From Thermoflavifilum aggregans (GTDB lineage Bacteria; Bacteroidota; Bacteroidia; Chitinophagales; Chitinophagaceae), in contig NZ_PGFG01000001.1 in NCBI RefSeq assembly GCF_002797735.1, positions 930,001-994,000 on the forward strand: DNA of 64,000 bases. Direction: 5' to 3'. Positions 27,740 through 36,040 of the stretch are shown piece by piece. Position numbers and translations under genes: made by a program. The notes beneath the pieces are model-generated. The model saw nothing but the letters and a program-made list of their open reading frames with translations. It ran no database searches and was not told the DNA's origin. How positions within the stretch are numbered: position 1 is the first letter of the stretch; every line of letters begins with the position of its first letter.

Positions 27740-28609
27740 ATGAGCATCATCCCTTTCAAGATTCCCAAAACCCGCACGGAATTTTATCATTATCAGATTG
27801 ACCGGCTGAATCATTTTTATGATAAACTGCATCAGCATCCCGAAATACAGATTACTTATATTGAAAAAGGTCATGGTCATCTCATTGTAGGTGATTATAC
27901 GGGCTGTTTTTCACCAGGTGATGTATACATCATTGGTTCATCATTGCCTCATGTATTCAAAAGTGATGCGGTTTATTACCAGCAGAAAAAGAAACAATCA
28001 ACAGGTTATTCGCTGTATATTGATATGAAGGCGTGGGAACAGGAATTCTGGAAAAGCAATGATACGCTTTCAGTTGCACGATTTTATCATCAGTGTTATC
28101 AGGCTTATAGGCTGCAGGGTTCTCTGGCGAAAGAAGTAGCTGGGCGATTGCTGCGGTTGCGCAGATTGACGGGGTTTCGCAGGGCATTGTGTGTGTTGGA
28201 TTTGTTGTATCTGATTTATGAACACAGGCAGGAATTGCTGCTGGTAGCTGATGGCGGATGGCTGAAGATGATCAATGAAACGGGAGATGTGCGGATGAGC
28301 AATATCATTCGTTTTACGTTGGAAGAATATCATCGTCCGATATCGCTGCACGAAGTGGCACATCTGGCGAACCTTTCGGTAGAAGCCTTTTGCAGATATT
28401 TTAAGGATCGTACACGCAAAACTTATATCAGCTTCCTGAATGAAGTAAGAATTCATCATGCCTGTCGCCTGCTAGCTGAAAAGGAATTCACTTTCAGTGA
28501 AATTGCCTATCAGGTAGGTTTCAGCAATCTTTCCTATTTCAACCGCATATTCAAACACATCACGCAAAAATCGCCCGGGGAATATGTGATGATGCTCAAG
28601 AAAAAGTAA
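27740..28609 (+). CDS. AraC-family transcriptional regulator
   Basis: The 289-residue protein has an N-terminal cupin-like sensor domain (about 1-100, with EIQITYIEKGHGHLIVGDYTG) and a C-terminal pair of helix-turn-helix motifs. The first HTH is ISLHEVAHLANLSVEAFCRYF, the second FTFSEIAYQVGFSNLSYFNRIFK, ending in the usual KxSPGEY. It is transcribed divergently from the hydroxyproline operon and is its most likely activator, with hydroxyproline or a pathway intermediate as signal. It could also sense a sugar for the nearby arabinose locus. The gene ends 3 bases from the convergent Nudix-fold regulator. Confidence 0.9.
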   Translation: MSIIPFKIPKTRTEFYHYQIDRLNHFYDKLHQHPEIQITYIEKGHGHLIVGDYTGCFSPGDVYIIGSSLPHVFKSDAVYYQQKKKQSTGYSLYIDMKAWEQEFWKSNDTLSVARFYHQCYQAYRLQGSLAKEVAGRLLRLRRLTGFRRALCVLDLLYLIYEHRQELLLVADGGWLKMINETGDVRMSNIIRFTLEEYHRPISLHEVAHLANLSVEAFCRYFKDRTRKTYISFLNEVRIHHACRLLAEKEFTFSEIAYQVGFSNLSYFNRIFKHITQKSPGEYVMMLKKK

Positions 28610-28612
28610 GGA

Positions 28613-29329
28613 TCAGTGAATCAGTTTATCCGGGTTGGGTACAAAGCGTAGAAAAGCCTGGAAATTGGCCCGGTATTTTTTGCGATCCAGTTTGTAGTAA
28701 AAAGCACCTTTTTTGGAATTGGATTTGTCTTTATCCGGTTGTTTAATGAGCAGTCCGGTAGAAAGCACTTTGCGGCTGAAGTTGCGCTTGTCGAATGTAG
28801 TGTCGTAAATTCCTTCATACAGGTTTTGCAGCTGGGGGATGGTGAATTTGGGCGGAAGCAGTTCAAACAGGATAGGGTGTAAAGAGGCCTTATAACGCAA
28901 TTGCCTGCGGGCCAATTTCACCATTTCCATATGATCGAAGATCAGTTCTGGGATATGATTCAGCGGGAACCATTCGGCATGATATTCTTCGCTGATCTGT
29001 TTCTGGTATTTGTGAATATCAATCAGGGCAAAATAGGCAATGCTGATGGTGCGCTCCACTGGGTCGCGGTGCGGATCGCCGAAAGCATGCAGTTGTTCCA
29101 GATACACGCCTTCCAGGCCGGTGAGTTTTTTCAGGATGCGATTAGCCGCTTCATCAAGGCTTTCCTCGGGTTTGACGAAGCCTCCCATCAGGCTCCATTT
29201 TCCTCTTTCGGGTTCAAAACCGCGCTGGATAAGCAGGATTTTCAATGTTTCGCCGTCGAAACCAAAGATGATGCAGTCTACAGCTACCAGGTAGTGGGTT
29301 TCGCCTTTATACCGATGAATCATAACCAC
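28613..29329 (-). CDS. Nudix-fold transcriptional regulator, AraR/NrtR-like
   Basis: The 238-residue protein has an N-terminal Nudix fold (about 10-140) and a C-terminal winged helix (about 150-238, with FTIPQLQNLYEGIYDTTFDKRNFSRKVL). The Nudix box keeps Gly50, Glu56, Arg64 and Gly71, but the catalytic REUxEE is replaced by R-I-L-K-K-L: Ile65, Lys68 and Leu69 stand where metal-binding glutamates should be. It is therefore unlikely to hydrolyse substrates. This layout is that of NrtR regulators and of AraR (BT_0354) in Bacteroides, which controls L-arabinose genes. A role over the arabinose locus 6-22 kb away is inferred. Confidence 0.85.
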   Translation of the reverse strand: MVMIHRYKGETHYLVAVDCIIFGFDGETLKILLIQRGFEPERGKWSLMGGFVKPEESLDEAANRILKKLTGLEGVYLEQLHAFGDPHRDPVERTISIAYFALIDIHKYQKQISEEYHAEWFPLNHIPELIFDHMEMVKLARRQLRYKASLHPILFELLPPKFTIPQLQNLYEGIYDTTFDKRNFSRKVLSTGLLIKQPDKDKSNSKKGAFYYKLDRKKYRANFQAFLRFVPNPDKLIH

Positions 29330-29382
29330 CCATAATTTGGCGGATAAAGTTAAAAGGTTTGTGACAGAAATGCAGTTTTTCT

Positions 29383-30273
29383 TTAGGAAGCAGCCGTATC
29401 GAACAGAGAACTGGACAGGTAGCGGTCGCCCCGGTCACAGGCAATAAACACAATGAGGCCCTGTTCAATTTCATGGGCTATGCGCAAGGCTGCGGCTGCG
29501 GCACCGCCCGTGCTCATCCCGGCAAAGATACCTTCTTCAGCAGCCAGCCGGCGGGCCATGCGGGTAGCTTCGGCTTCTGAAATTTCAATCGACCGGTCAA
29601 CCCTTGCAGGGTCATAGATTTTGGGCAAATAAGCTTCAGGCCACTTGCGGATGCCTGGAATGCACGATCCTTCAGCAGGCTGGCAGCCTATGATTTGAAT
29701 AGCTGGATTTTGTTGTTTCAGAAATCTGGAGCAGCCCATGATGGTGCCGGTAGTACCCATGGCACTCACAAAATGGGTTATTTGCTGATGGGTATCACGC
29801 CAGATTTCCGGACCGGTGGTTTCATAATGGGCCCGTGCATTGTCGGGATTGGCAAACTGGTTGAGTTCAAAATACCGGCCGGTAGCGGCTTTTTCAGCTG
29901 CATAGTCGCGGGCGGCTTCCATGCTTTCCACCAATGTCACTTTTGCTCCAAACGCCTGCATGGTCAGCACCCGCTCGCGGGTGGAGCTGGCGGGCATCAC
30001 CAGTTCTATCTGCAGGTCAAATAAACGGGCAATCATAGCCAGGGCAATGCCGGTATTGCCGCTGGTGGCCTCTATGAGCGACATGCCCGGGCGGATATCA
30101 CCGCGGGCCAGCGCATTTTTAATCATGTAATAGGCAGGCCTGTCCTTCACACTGCCGCCCGGGTTGTGGCCTTCCAGCTTCGCATAGATGCGCACCTCAG
30201 GCCGGGGAGAAAAATGTCGGAGCTCAACCAATGGTGTATTTCCGATCGTATCCAATAAAGTTGCCATGATCAA
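29383..30273 (-). CDS. cysM: cysteine synthase B (O-acetylserine sulfhydrylase)
   Basis: The 296-residue PLP enzyme joins O-acetylserine with sulfide or thiosulfate to make cysteine. The PLP Lys43 is in GGSVKDRPAYYMI, the substrate loop is EATSGNTGIALAMIA, and the phosphate loop is MGTTGTIMG. The short length and the GGSVKDRPA form are typical of CysM-type enzymes rather than CysK. It starts 20 bases after cysE, so the two steps of cysteine synthesis are one operon. An alternative ATG two codons in (30267) is also possible. Confidence 0.93.
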   Translation of the reverse strand: MIMATLLDTIGNTPLVELRHFSPRPEVRIYAKLEGHNPGGSVKDRPAYYMIKNALARGDIRPGMSLIEATSGNTGIALAMIARLFDLQIELVMPASSTRERVLTMQAFGAKVTLVESMEAARDYAAEKAATGRYFELNQFANPDNARAHYETTGPEIWRDTHQQITHFVSAMGTTGTIMGCSRFLKQQNPAIQIIGCQPAEGSCIPGIRKWPEAYLPKIYDPARVDRSIEISEAEATRMARRLAAEEGIFAGMSTGGAAAAALRIAHEIEQGLIVFIACDRGDRYLSSSLFDTAAS

Positions 30274-30293
30274 TGATTCCGGATCTCAGGAAT

Positions 30294-31106
30294 TTAGAGT
30301 TGAATGGTGCCTTCTTCTACCGTGATTTCGGGTGTGTGATATACAATAGAGCACGGAGGCACACTGCGGGTGAGCCACACGTTGCCACCAATGATGCTAT
30401 GATGGCCAATCACGGTTTCTCCACCCAGAATCGTTGCACCGGAATAAATCACTACGTGATCTTCCACGGTGGGATGCCGTTTCATGGAAGCCATGCTTTT
30501 ATCCACACTTAAAGCTCCCAGGGTCGCTCCCTGATAGAGTTTTACATATTTTCCGATGCGGGCAGTTTCACCAATAACGATGCCGGTACCGTGATCAATG
30601 AAGAAATATTCATCAATCTCAGCGCCGGGATGAATGTCAATCCCCGTGTGGGAATGCGCATATTCCGTAAGGATGCGGGGGATCAGCGGCACATCGAGCT
30701 TCAGCAGGGCATGCGCGATGCGGTAAAAGGCAATGGCCTGAAAACCCGGATAGGCGCGGATCACCTCAAAATGACTTTTGGCTGCCGGATCACCCATGAC
30801 GATTGCCTCCACATCGGTATTCAGGGTTTCGTATAAAGCCGGCACCTGCGCAAAAAAAGCCTCGGCAATACCGGGATTATCTGCTTTATGACAGGCTTTG
30901 GTTGCGTTTAAAATTTGGATTAACCGGTTTTTCAGCCGGTAGAAATTTTCTTCGATTTCCTGAAGCGAACGAAACAGGCAACGCGAATGCTCGGGATACA
31001 GCAGGCAGATGAGATCATTGGCCCAGCCCGCTATTTCTTCATTGGGAGGCACTACGTCCATGCGCTGCTGTTTTTCCCAAATCTTTTGAAAAAATTCTTT
31101 TTCCAT
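30294..31106 (-). CDS. cysE: serine O-acetyltransferase
   Basis: The 270-residue protein makes O-acetylserine from serine and acetyl-CoA, the substrate of the next gene. The N-terminal helical domain (1-130) is followed by a left-handed parallel beta helix with hexapeptide repeats: YAHSHTGIDIHPGAEI, FFIDHGTGIVIGETARIG, LYQGATLGA and VVIYSGATILGG. The catalytic His is in FIDHGTGIVIGE. It is translated upstream of cysM with a 20-base gap. The C-terminal tail is extended relative to EpsC-type short forms. Confidence 0.92.
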   Translation of the reverse strand: MEKEFFQKIWEKQQRMDVVPPNEEIAGWANDLICLLYPEHSRCLFRSLQEIEENFYRLKNRLIQILNATKACHKADNPGIAEAFFAQVPALYETLNTDVEAIVMGDPAAKSHFEVIRAYPGFQAIAFYRIAHALLKLDVPLIPRILTEYAHSHTGIDIHPGAEIDEYFFIDHGTGIVIGETARIGKYVKLYQGATLGALSVDKSMASMKRHPTVEDHVVIYSGATILGGETVIGHHSIIGGNVWLTRSVPPCSIVYHTPEITVEEGTIQL

Positions 31107-31218
31107 GGAAAAAAATTAAATCAAATGCACAAAAACCCTGCATAGTTCAAATATGTTGCAAGTTTAGTGAAAAATGAGCAGCTAACCTGTCATGGAACTG
31201 ACACGAGATGATGCAGGG

Positions 31219-32130
31219 TCAGTATCCCCATTTTTTCATCACCGCATAATCGGCAGCTACACAATCGAGCGGCGTTTGTCCCTGGTAGGATTCCTGTTCC
31301 ACGATGAAATAACGGGTACCCCCAATGGTACGACCTTCATCCACGATTTGCTGTACCGGAATTATTCCTTTTCCCAGGATACAACTTTCATAACGATCAC
31401 CCATTTCTCCCTGACCGCCTGAGCGTATTTCATCCTTCACATGCATCAGCAGAAAGCGATTGGGATATTCCCGGATGATTTGCTGGGCGCGTCCTCCGGC
31501 GCCATACATATTGCCAATATCAATCTGTTGCGACACCAGTTTGGGGTCGGTATGCTGCAGGATCAGGTCGTACATGCGTTTACCCTGCAGGGTGGTGTTG
31601 AATTCAAAATCATGATTATGATAGCCAAACTGCAGGTGATACTGATGGCATAATTCTCCGCAGCGGTTCATGATATCGAGGAAATGCATAAAGCGGTTAT
31701 AGTCTGTTCGCAGGCTTTCGTCCATCCAGGGGCTGATGATGAATTGCTGACCCACGGTGGCAGCATCTTCAAGGGTGTATTTCCAGTTATCGGTAAAATC
31801 TTTGCGTGCCTCATCCCAGTCGGTGGGCTTCAGCACCACATGCCCGCTGGGCATCTGCAGACCCAGTTGATGGAGCAGATTTTTGAAATCCCGGGCGGTG
31901 TAGCCATAAAATTTCCGGTTGGCATAACCCGCATGCTCCACATGGCGATAGCCGATTTTGGCCAGTTGTTGCAGGGTAGCAGCGGGATTTTTCTGCATGT
32001 CGTCTCGTACAGAATACAACTGGATGCCTAAAATGCAGTTGGGGAAAGAGTTTTGAGATAAGGCTTCGGGCCATAAGGCAATGCCGGCTAATCCCACAGA
32101 ACTAGTTTTCAGAAAATCACGTCTGTTCAT
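31219..32130 (-). CDS. exported sugar phosphate isomerase/epimerase-like TIM-barrel protein
   Basis: The 303-residue protein begins with a twin-arginine signal (NRRDFLKTSSVGLAGIALW), so it is probably exported folded. The rest is a xylose-isomerase-like barrel of the AP_endonuc_2 group: GIQLYSVRDDMQKNP, IGYRHVEHAGY, HNHDFEF and QQIDIGNMYGAGG, with metal-binding His and Glu/Asp residues. Bacteroidota carry many such proteins of unknown substrate. It lies upstream of cysE on the same strand, 112 bases away, and is divergent from the flippase. No specific reaction can be assigned. Confidence 0.85.
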   Translation of the reverse strand: MNRRDFLKTSSVGLAGIALWPEALSQNSFPNCILGIQLYSVRDDMQKNPAATLQQLAKIGYRHVEHAGYANRKFYGYTARDFKNLLHQLGLQMPSGHVVLKPTDWDEARKDFTDNWKYTLEDAATVGQQFIISPWMDESLRTDYNRFMHFLDIMNRCGELCHQYHLQFGYHNHDFEFNTTLQGKRMYDLILQHTDPKLVSQQIDIGNMYGAGGRAQQIIREYPNRFLLMHVKDEIRSGGQGEMGDRYESCILGKGIIPVQQIVDEGRTIGGTRYFIVEQESYQGQTPLDCVAADYAVMKKWGY

Positions 32131-32178
32131 AAAGGGTAGGTTTTAGGAGGTAAGATACGGATTTCTTATTTTGGGTGC

Positions 32179-33468
32179 ATGCCTTTTCACACCCATCTCC
32201 TGCACAATTTCATGGGCAGAATCCTGTTTCTGGGCGCACAATTGCTTTTCAATACTTTATTCATTCGCTTGCTCGGGCCGCATGGCAATGGTCAGCTGGC
32301 CCTGCTTACTACCAATGCAGCCTTGCTGGTGCTGATTGTAGGGCAGGGAATGGATGCTGCGCTGGTATATGATATTGCCAGGCAGCGACAGACCAGGGCA
32401 TCCCGTATGCGTTATCTGTACAGCTTGTTTTTGATGCAAGCGCTGATCATCTGTTTGTTTAGCTTGCTGTTTCATTACTTCACCGGATATTCCTATTTCG
32501 GATTTGCCACTTCATGGAGCATGGTCTATGCCGTTACCTTGCTGCTGAATAATTATGGCGTGGCATTATGGAATGGCGAAAAACGATTTCGGGTTGTATA
32601 CGAGGTGCTGATTCTGATTTATGCATGTGCCTTTTTGCTATTAGGTGTGATGTATCTGTTAGGGAAACAATTTTCAGAAATTGCTTTGCTGAAGTTTTAT
32701 GTGGGAATGAACATCAGCAGTGGTTTATGGCTTGTAGGCAAATATCTGTATTCCTTTCGCAGGGATCTGCGTTTTTCTCTGATACCTGTATCTGTGTTTG
32801 AAAAAGAATGGCTTCGTTTCGGTCAGCTGGTATTCTGGGCCAATTTGTTTCAATATATGGCTTATCGGATGGATATCTGGATGGTAGCAGCTTTTCTCAA
32901 TAAAAATCAGTTGGGTGTGTATGCGCTTGCAGAAAAAATCATTCAGACCTTATGGATGATTCCTTCTTCTCTGGCAACGGTGATATTTGCCTATGCTGAC
33001 AGGACAGAGGATCCATCTTGGTTTGCACAATTTCAAACACTGCTTCGGATCGTAATAGGATGTTTTGTGATTGCAGATGCTTTGTTGTTGTTATCAGGCC
33101 ATTATCTGATTACAAGGTTTTTGGGTGAAGCCTTTCAGGATGCTGTGATACCATTATGGATTTTGCTGCCAGGTGCAAGTTTGTTTGTGTTGAATATCAT
33201 GCTGGCAGCCTACTTTGCTGCGTGCAATAAATTGCAACTCAATCTTGTGAATTCTGCTTTATGCTGTATCGTCATTGTGTTGTGTGATTTATGGTGGATT
33301 CCGAAAAATGGTATTACAGGTGCAGCCTGGGCATCATCATTGGGATATGGTATCAGCGGTGTGTGTGCATGCGTTTTATTTTTGAGGATGCATCGCATGT
33401 CATGGCAATCCTTGCTTAGGGGGCAGCCCGGAGAAGTAAAGCGGTTGTTTCAATATTTACTCCGTTAA
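32179..33468 (+). CDS. polysaccharide flippase (MOP/Wzx-like family)
   Basis: The 429-residue inner-membrane protein has about 12 hydrophobic helices with the N-terminal motif FNTLFIRLLGPHGNGQLALLTTNAALL of Wzx/MATE-like flippases. It should move lipid-linked saccharides across the inner membrane for surface polysaccharide assembly. Its stop lies 2 bases before the glycosyltransferase start, so both are co-translated. The ATG at 32212 (MGRILFLG) is an alternative start, since a -7-like TTATTTTG lies just upstream of 32179. The specific glycan is unknown. Confidence 0.85.
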   Translation: MPFHTHLLHNFMGRILFLGAQLLFNTLFIRLLGPHGNGQLALLTTNAALLVLIVGQGMDAALVYDIARQRQTRASRMRYLYSLFLMQALIICLFSLLFHYFTGYSYFGFATSWSMVYAVTLLLNNYGVALWNGEKRFRVVYEVLILIYACAFLLLGVMYLLGKQFSEIALLKFYVGMNISSGLWLVGKYLYSFRRDLRFSLIPVSVFEKEWLRFGQLVFWANLFQYMAYRMDIWMVAAFLNKNQLGVYALAEKIIQTLWMIPSSLATVIFAYADRTEDPSWFAQFQTLLRIVIGCFVIADALLLLSGHYLITRFLGEAFQDAVIPLWILLPGASLFVLNIMLAAYFAACNKLQLNLVNSALCCIVIVLCDLWWIPKNGITGAAWASSLGYGISGVCACVLFLRMHRMSWQSLLRGQPGEVKRLFQYLLR

Positions 33469-33470
33469 AC

Positions 33471-34661
33471 ATGCCACATCGCAAAAATATACTTTGGCTG
33501 GTGAGCTGGTATCCTGACCGCATACAGCCCACAAATGGTGATTTCATTGAACGGCATGCACTCGCTGCCAGTGAGGTTGCCAATATTATTGTGTTGCATG
33601 TGGTATGGGATCCCCAGGCTACTCATAAGGCTTGTCTGGAAAAAGATGAAAGACATGCACCCCATCTGGTGGTATATCGTTGGTATGATGTGCCATCGGC
33701 ATGCCGCATTGGCTGGCTGCGAAAACTGTTGAATTTCCGGAAATATGTACAGGCCTTCATTCGTTCTTATCGGATGATTCGGGCAGCGCACGGCCCTTTT
33801 GATTTCATACATGTGCATGTATGCTGGAAAGCAGGCCTTGCAGCCTTGTGTCTGAAATGGTTATCCGGGCAGGAGTATTTTTTATCCGAACATGCCAGTT
33901 ATTTTCAGCCCGCATCGCCCCGTTCATACTGGAAAGATCATTTATGGAAACGTCTGCTTGTCTGGCTCATCCTGCGGCAGGCCAAACTATGGCTGCCTGT
34001 TTCTGATGACCTGGGTTGCAAACTCCAGTCCATTGCAGGCCGCAAACCTATCCATGTATTGCCAAATGCAGTAAATACCACGTTGTTTAGCTATCTGCGC
34101 AAAGTTGCTCCCGATGTACACTCATCTGCTATGTCGAAGCGCAGATTCATCCATGTATCTGATTTGCAGCCACACAAGCGTCCTGAAGCCATGATAGCCG
34201 CTTTTGAACAGATAGCTGAGCAGTTGCCCGGATGGCAGTTGCATTTGGTGGGACCTGTCAGGGATGATGTAAAAAAAAGGATACAGACAAGTGTCTTTGC
34301 TGATCGCATTTGCATGACCGGTTGGCTGACGCCTACGGAAGTAACTGTGCATCTGCAGCAGGCAGATGTATTTGTGATGTATAGCAGTTATGAAAATCAA
34401 CCCTGTGCCATTCTTGAAGCTTTATGTTGCGGTTTGCCGGTCATTGCTCCCCGGGTAGGCGGTATTCCCGAACTGATAAATAACCGGAACGGATTGCTGA
34501 TAGTACCCGAAGATACACAGGCCTTATCCCAAGCTATGCTGAAGATAGCCCATAAGCTGGAAGATTTTAACCGGGAAACCATATCCCATGAAGCGAGCTT
34601 GCATTATGGATTCCCTGCCATAGTGGAGCATTTCAGGCACATATATGCCTGTCATGAATAA
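33471..34661 (+). CDS. GT4-family glycosyltransferase
   Basis: The 396-residue GT-B enzyme has an N-terminal acceptor domain (ILWLVSWYPDRIQPTNGDFIERHALAA) and a C-terminal nucleotide-sugar domain. In the latter, VSDLQPHKRPEAMIAAFEQIAEQLPGWQLHLVGPV and the signature ENQPCAILEALCCGLPVIAPRVGGIPELI (E-x7-E type) are visible. It transfers a sugar from an activated donor, probably in cell-surface polysaccharide or glycolipid synthesis, as suggested by the adjoining flippase. Donor and acceptor cannot be read from sequence. Confidence 0.9.
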   Translation: MPHRKNILWLVSWYPDRIQPTNGDFIERHALAASEVANIIVLHVVWDPQATHKACLEKDERHAPHLVVYRWYDVPSACRIGWLRKLLNFRKYVQAFIRSYRMIRAAHGPFDFIHVHVCWKAGLAALCLKWLSGQEYFLSEHASYFQPASPRSYWKDHLWKRLLVWLILRQAKLWLPVSDDLGCKLQSIAGRKPIHVLPNAVNTTLFSYLRKVAPDVHSSAMSKRRFIHVSDLQPHKRPEAMIAAFEQIAEQLPGWQLHLVGPVRDDVKKRIQTSVFADRICMTGWLTPTEVTVHLQQADVFVMYSSYENQPCAILEALCCGLPVIAPRVGGIPELINNRNGLLIVPEDTQALSQAMLKIAHKLEDFNRETISHEASLHYGFPAIVEHFRHIYACHE

Positions 34662-34726
34662 GCTTGTTTTTTCCGATAAAAAAATTATACCTTTACTGTG
34701 ATAAGTTAACCATAAAGTTGTTTCCT

Positions 34727-34957
34727 ATGGAACCAAACAAGCCACAGGTGGGTCAGTCCCGTCCCTTAGATTTGTTGGGTAAACGTGCCTTGATTGCTGA
34801 ACAACAGAAGTTATCCTCAGAAATCAGCCGATTGAAACTGGTCCTTCAGTCTCATGCACACGACCCGCTCCGCGATTATATTCTAACAGAATTATGCGTA
34901 CTGGAAGAAGAACTGGTGCAGATTGAATATGCCCTGCAGCAGGGAGAGCCCAGTTAA
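34727..34957 (+). CDS. small hypothetical protein
   Basis: This 76-residue acidic protein is not recognised. The centre (about 18-65) is one or two amphipathic helices rich in Leu, Glu and Gln (LGKRALIAEQQKLSSEISRLKLVL, then LEEELVQIEYAL), suggesting a short coiled coil. No signal or membrane segment is seen. An in-frame ATG at 34664 would add 21 unlike residues; the one at 34727 is favoured, with TACCTTTA and a TTG upstream as a weak promoter. It converges on the thioesterase gene. Confidence 0.55.
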   Translation: MEPNKPQVGQSRPLDLLGKRALIAEQQKLSSEISRLKLVLQSHAHDPLRDYILTELCVLEEELVQIEYALQQGEPS

Positions 34958-34982
34958 TCATATCTTGCTGAGGAAAATCTGG

Positions 34983-35438
34983 TTAGGATTGATTTCTCAG
35001 GATCAGATAGGGCTGAAGTCTATCCCGAAGGGTTGATGGCACTGCTTGCACTTTACGCCTTGCATAATCAAAACACACCAGTCCTGTGATGGCTTCTGCC
35101 AGCGGTATATTATTCCCGGAGCGAGTCACGGCAACCGCATAACATAATTCTACAGTTGATCGCTGTATTTCGCTGACACCTACGCCGATTCGCAACTGAT
35201 CGCCGTAATGCCCTTCCTGCAGATACACCACAGACAGATATCCCATAATCAATCCAGTGCCACAAGCATCCAGTTCGCTGCAATCTAATTTTTGAAGGAA
35301 ATGAAGGCGGCCTTCCTGTAAAATGCTTACCAATGCATCATGCCCCAGATGCCCGCCGTAATTGATATCCTGGATGCGTACCGGAACTTCTGTATAAAAT
35401 GGCAAATCTGCCGGGATATGTAGTTTTATTCTGCTCAT
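34983..35438 (-). CDS. acyl-CoA thioesterase, 4HBT hotdog-fold
   Basis: The 151-residue hotdog-fold protein begins FYTEVPVRIQDINYGGHLGHDALVSILQEGRLHF, a typical 4-hydroxybenzoyl-CoA thioesterase-like active-site region with Asp in the QDINYGGH motif. Relatives hydrolyse acyl-CoA or acyl-ACP thioesters. Its start overlaps the end of rdgB by 4 bases (ATGA-type), so the two are translationally coupled. Substrate unknown. Confidence 0.82.
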   Translation of the reverse strand: MSRIKLHIPADLPFYTEVPVRIQDINYGGHLGHDALVSILQEGRLHFLQKLDCSELDACGTGLIMGYLSVVYLQEGHYGDQLRIGVGVSEIQRSTVELCYAVAVTRSGNNIPLAEAITGLVCFDYARRKVQAVPSTLRDRLQPYLILRNQS

Positions 35439-36034
35439 CGTGAATCTGATTCAGCAGTAAGCCGGTAAACAAGATCACAAAAAGCCCGGATGGCTTTTGC
35501 CCGATGGCTGAATTGATTTTTTTCATCAAGACTCATTTCTGCAAAAGTTTGCTGGCTGCCTTCCGGAATAAACACCGGATCATAACCAAAGCCACCTTTA
35601 CCCCGGGGAGCAGTTGCAATGGTTCCTTCGCAGATTCCTTCAACCTGATGGAATTTTCCTTGCCAGATCAGGGTAATCACGGTGCGAAACCGGGCTTCCC
35701 GCCGGCTGATGCCTTCCATGCGTGAAAGAAGCATAGCTAAGTTTTCGGCATCGCTGGCATGATCACCCGCAAATCTGGCCGATCGGGCGCCGGGCGCGCC
35801 ATTGAGTGCAGGCACTTCCAATCCGCTATCTTCAGCAAAACAATCTCGTTGCAAGGCTTCGTATATCGTTAAGGCCTTCACCCGGGAATTTTCTTCCAGG
35901 GTATCATAGGGTTCAGGAATGTTCTCCTTATAACCCACATCCTGTAAACTCAACAGTCGGATGGATGCCGGCAACACGGATTGGACTTCCTGCAGTTTAT
36001 GTGGATTGTGCGTAGCAAATATCAGCACAGGCAT
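35435..36034 (-). CDS. rdgB: non-canonical purine NTP pyrophosphatase (RdgB/HAM1)
   Basis: The 199-residue enzyme hydrolyses dITP, dXTP and ITP to monophosphates, keeping deaminated purines out of DNA. HAM1 signatures are clear: FATHNPHKLQEVQSVL at the N-terminus, AEDSGLEVPALNGAPGARSARFAG with the catalytic Asp, and the C-terminal GGFGYDPVFIPEGSQQTFAEMSLDEKNQFSHRAKA. It overlaps the thioesterase start by 4 bases and is preceded by a hypothetical gene 6 bases upstream on the same strand. Confidence 0.95.
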   Translation of the reverse strand: MPVLIFATHNPHKLQEVQSVLPASIRLLSLQDVGYKENIPEPYDTLEENSRVKALTIYEALQRDCFAEDSGLEVPALNGAPGARSARFAGDHASDAENLAMLLSRMEGISRREARFRTVITLIWQGKFHQVEGICEGTIATAPRGKGGFGYDPVFIPEGSQQTFAEMSLDEKNQFSHRAKAIRAFCDLVYRLTAESDSR

Positions 36035-36040
36035 ATTGTT

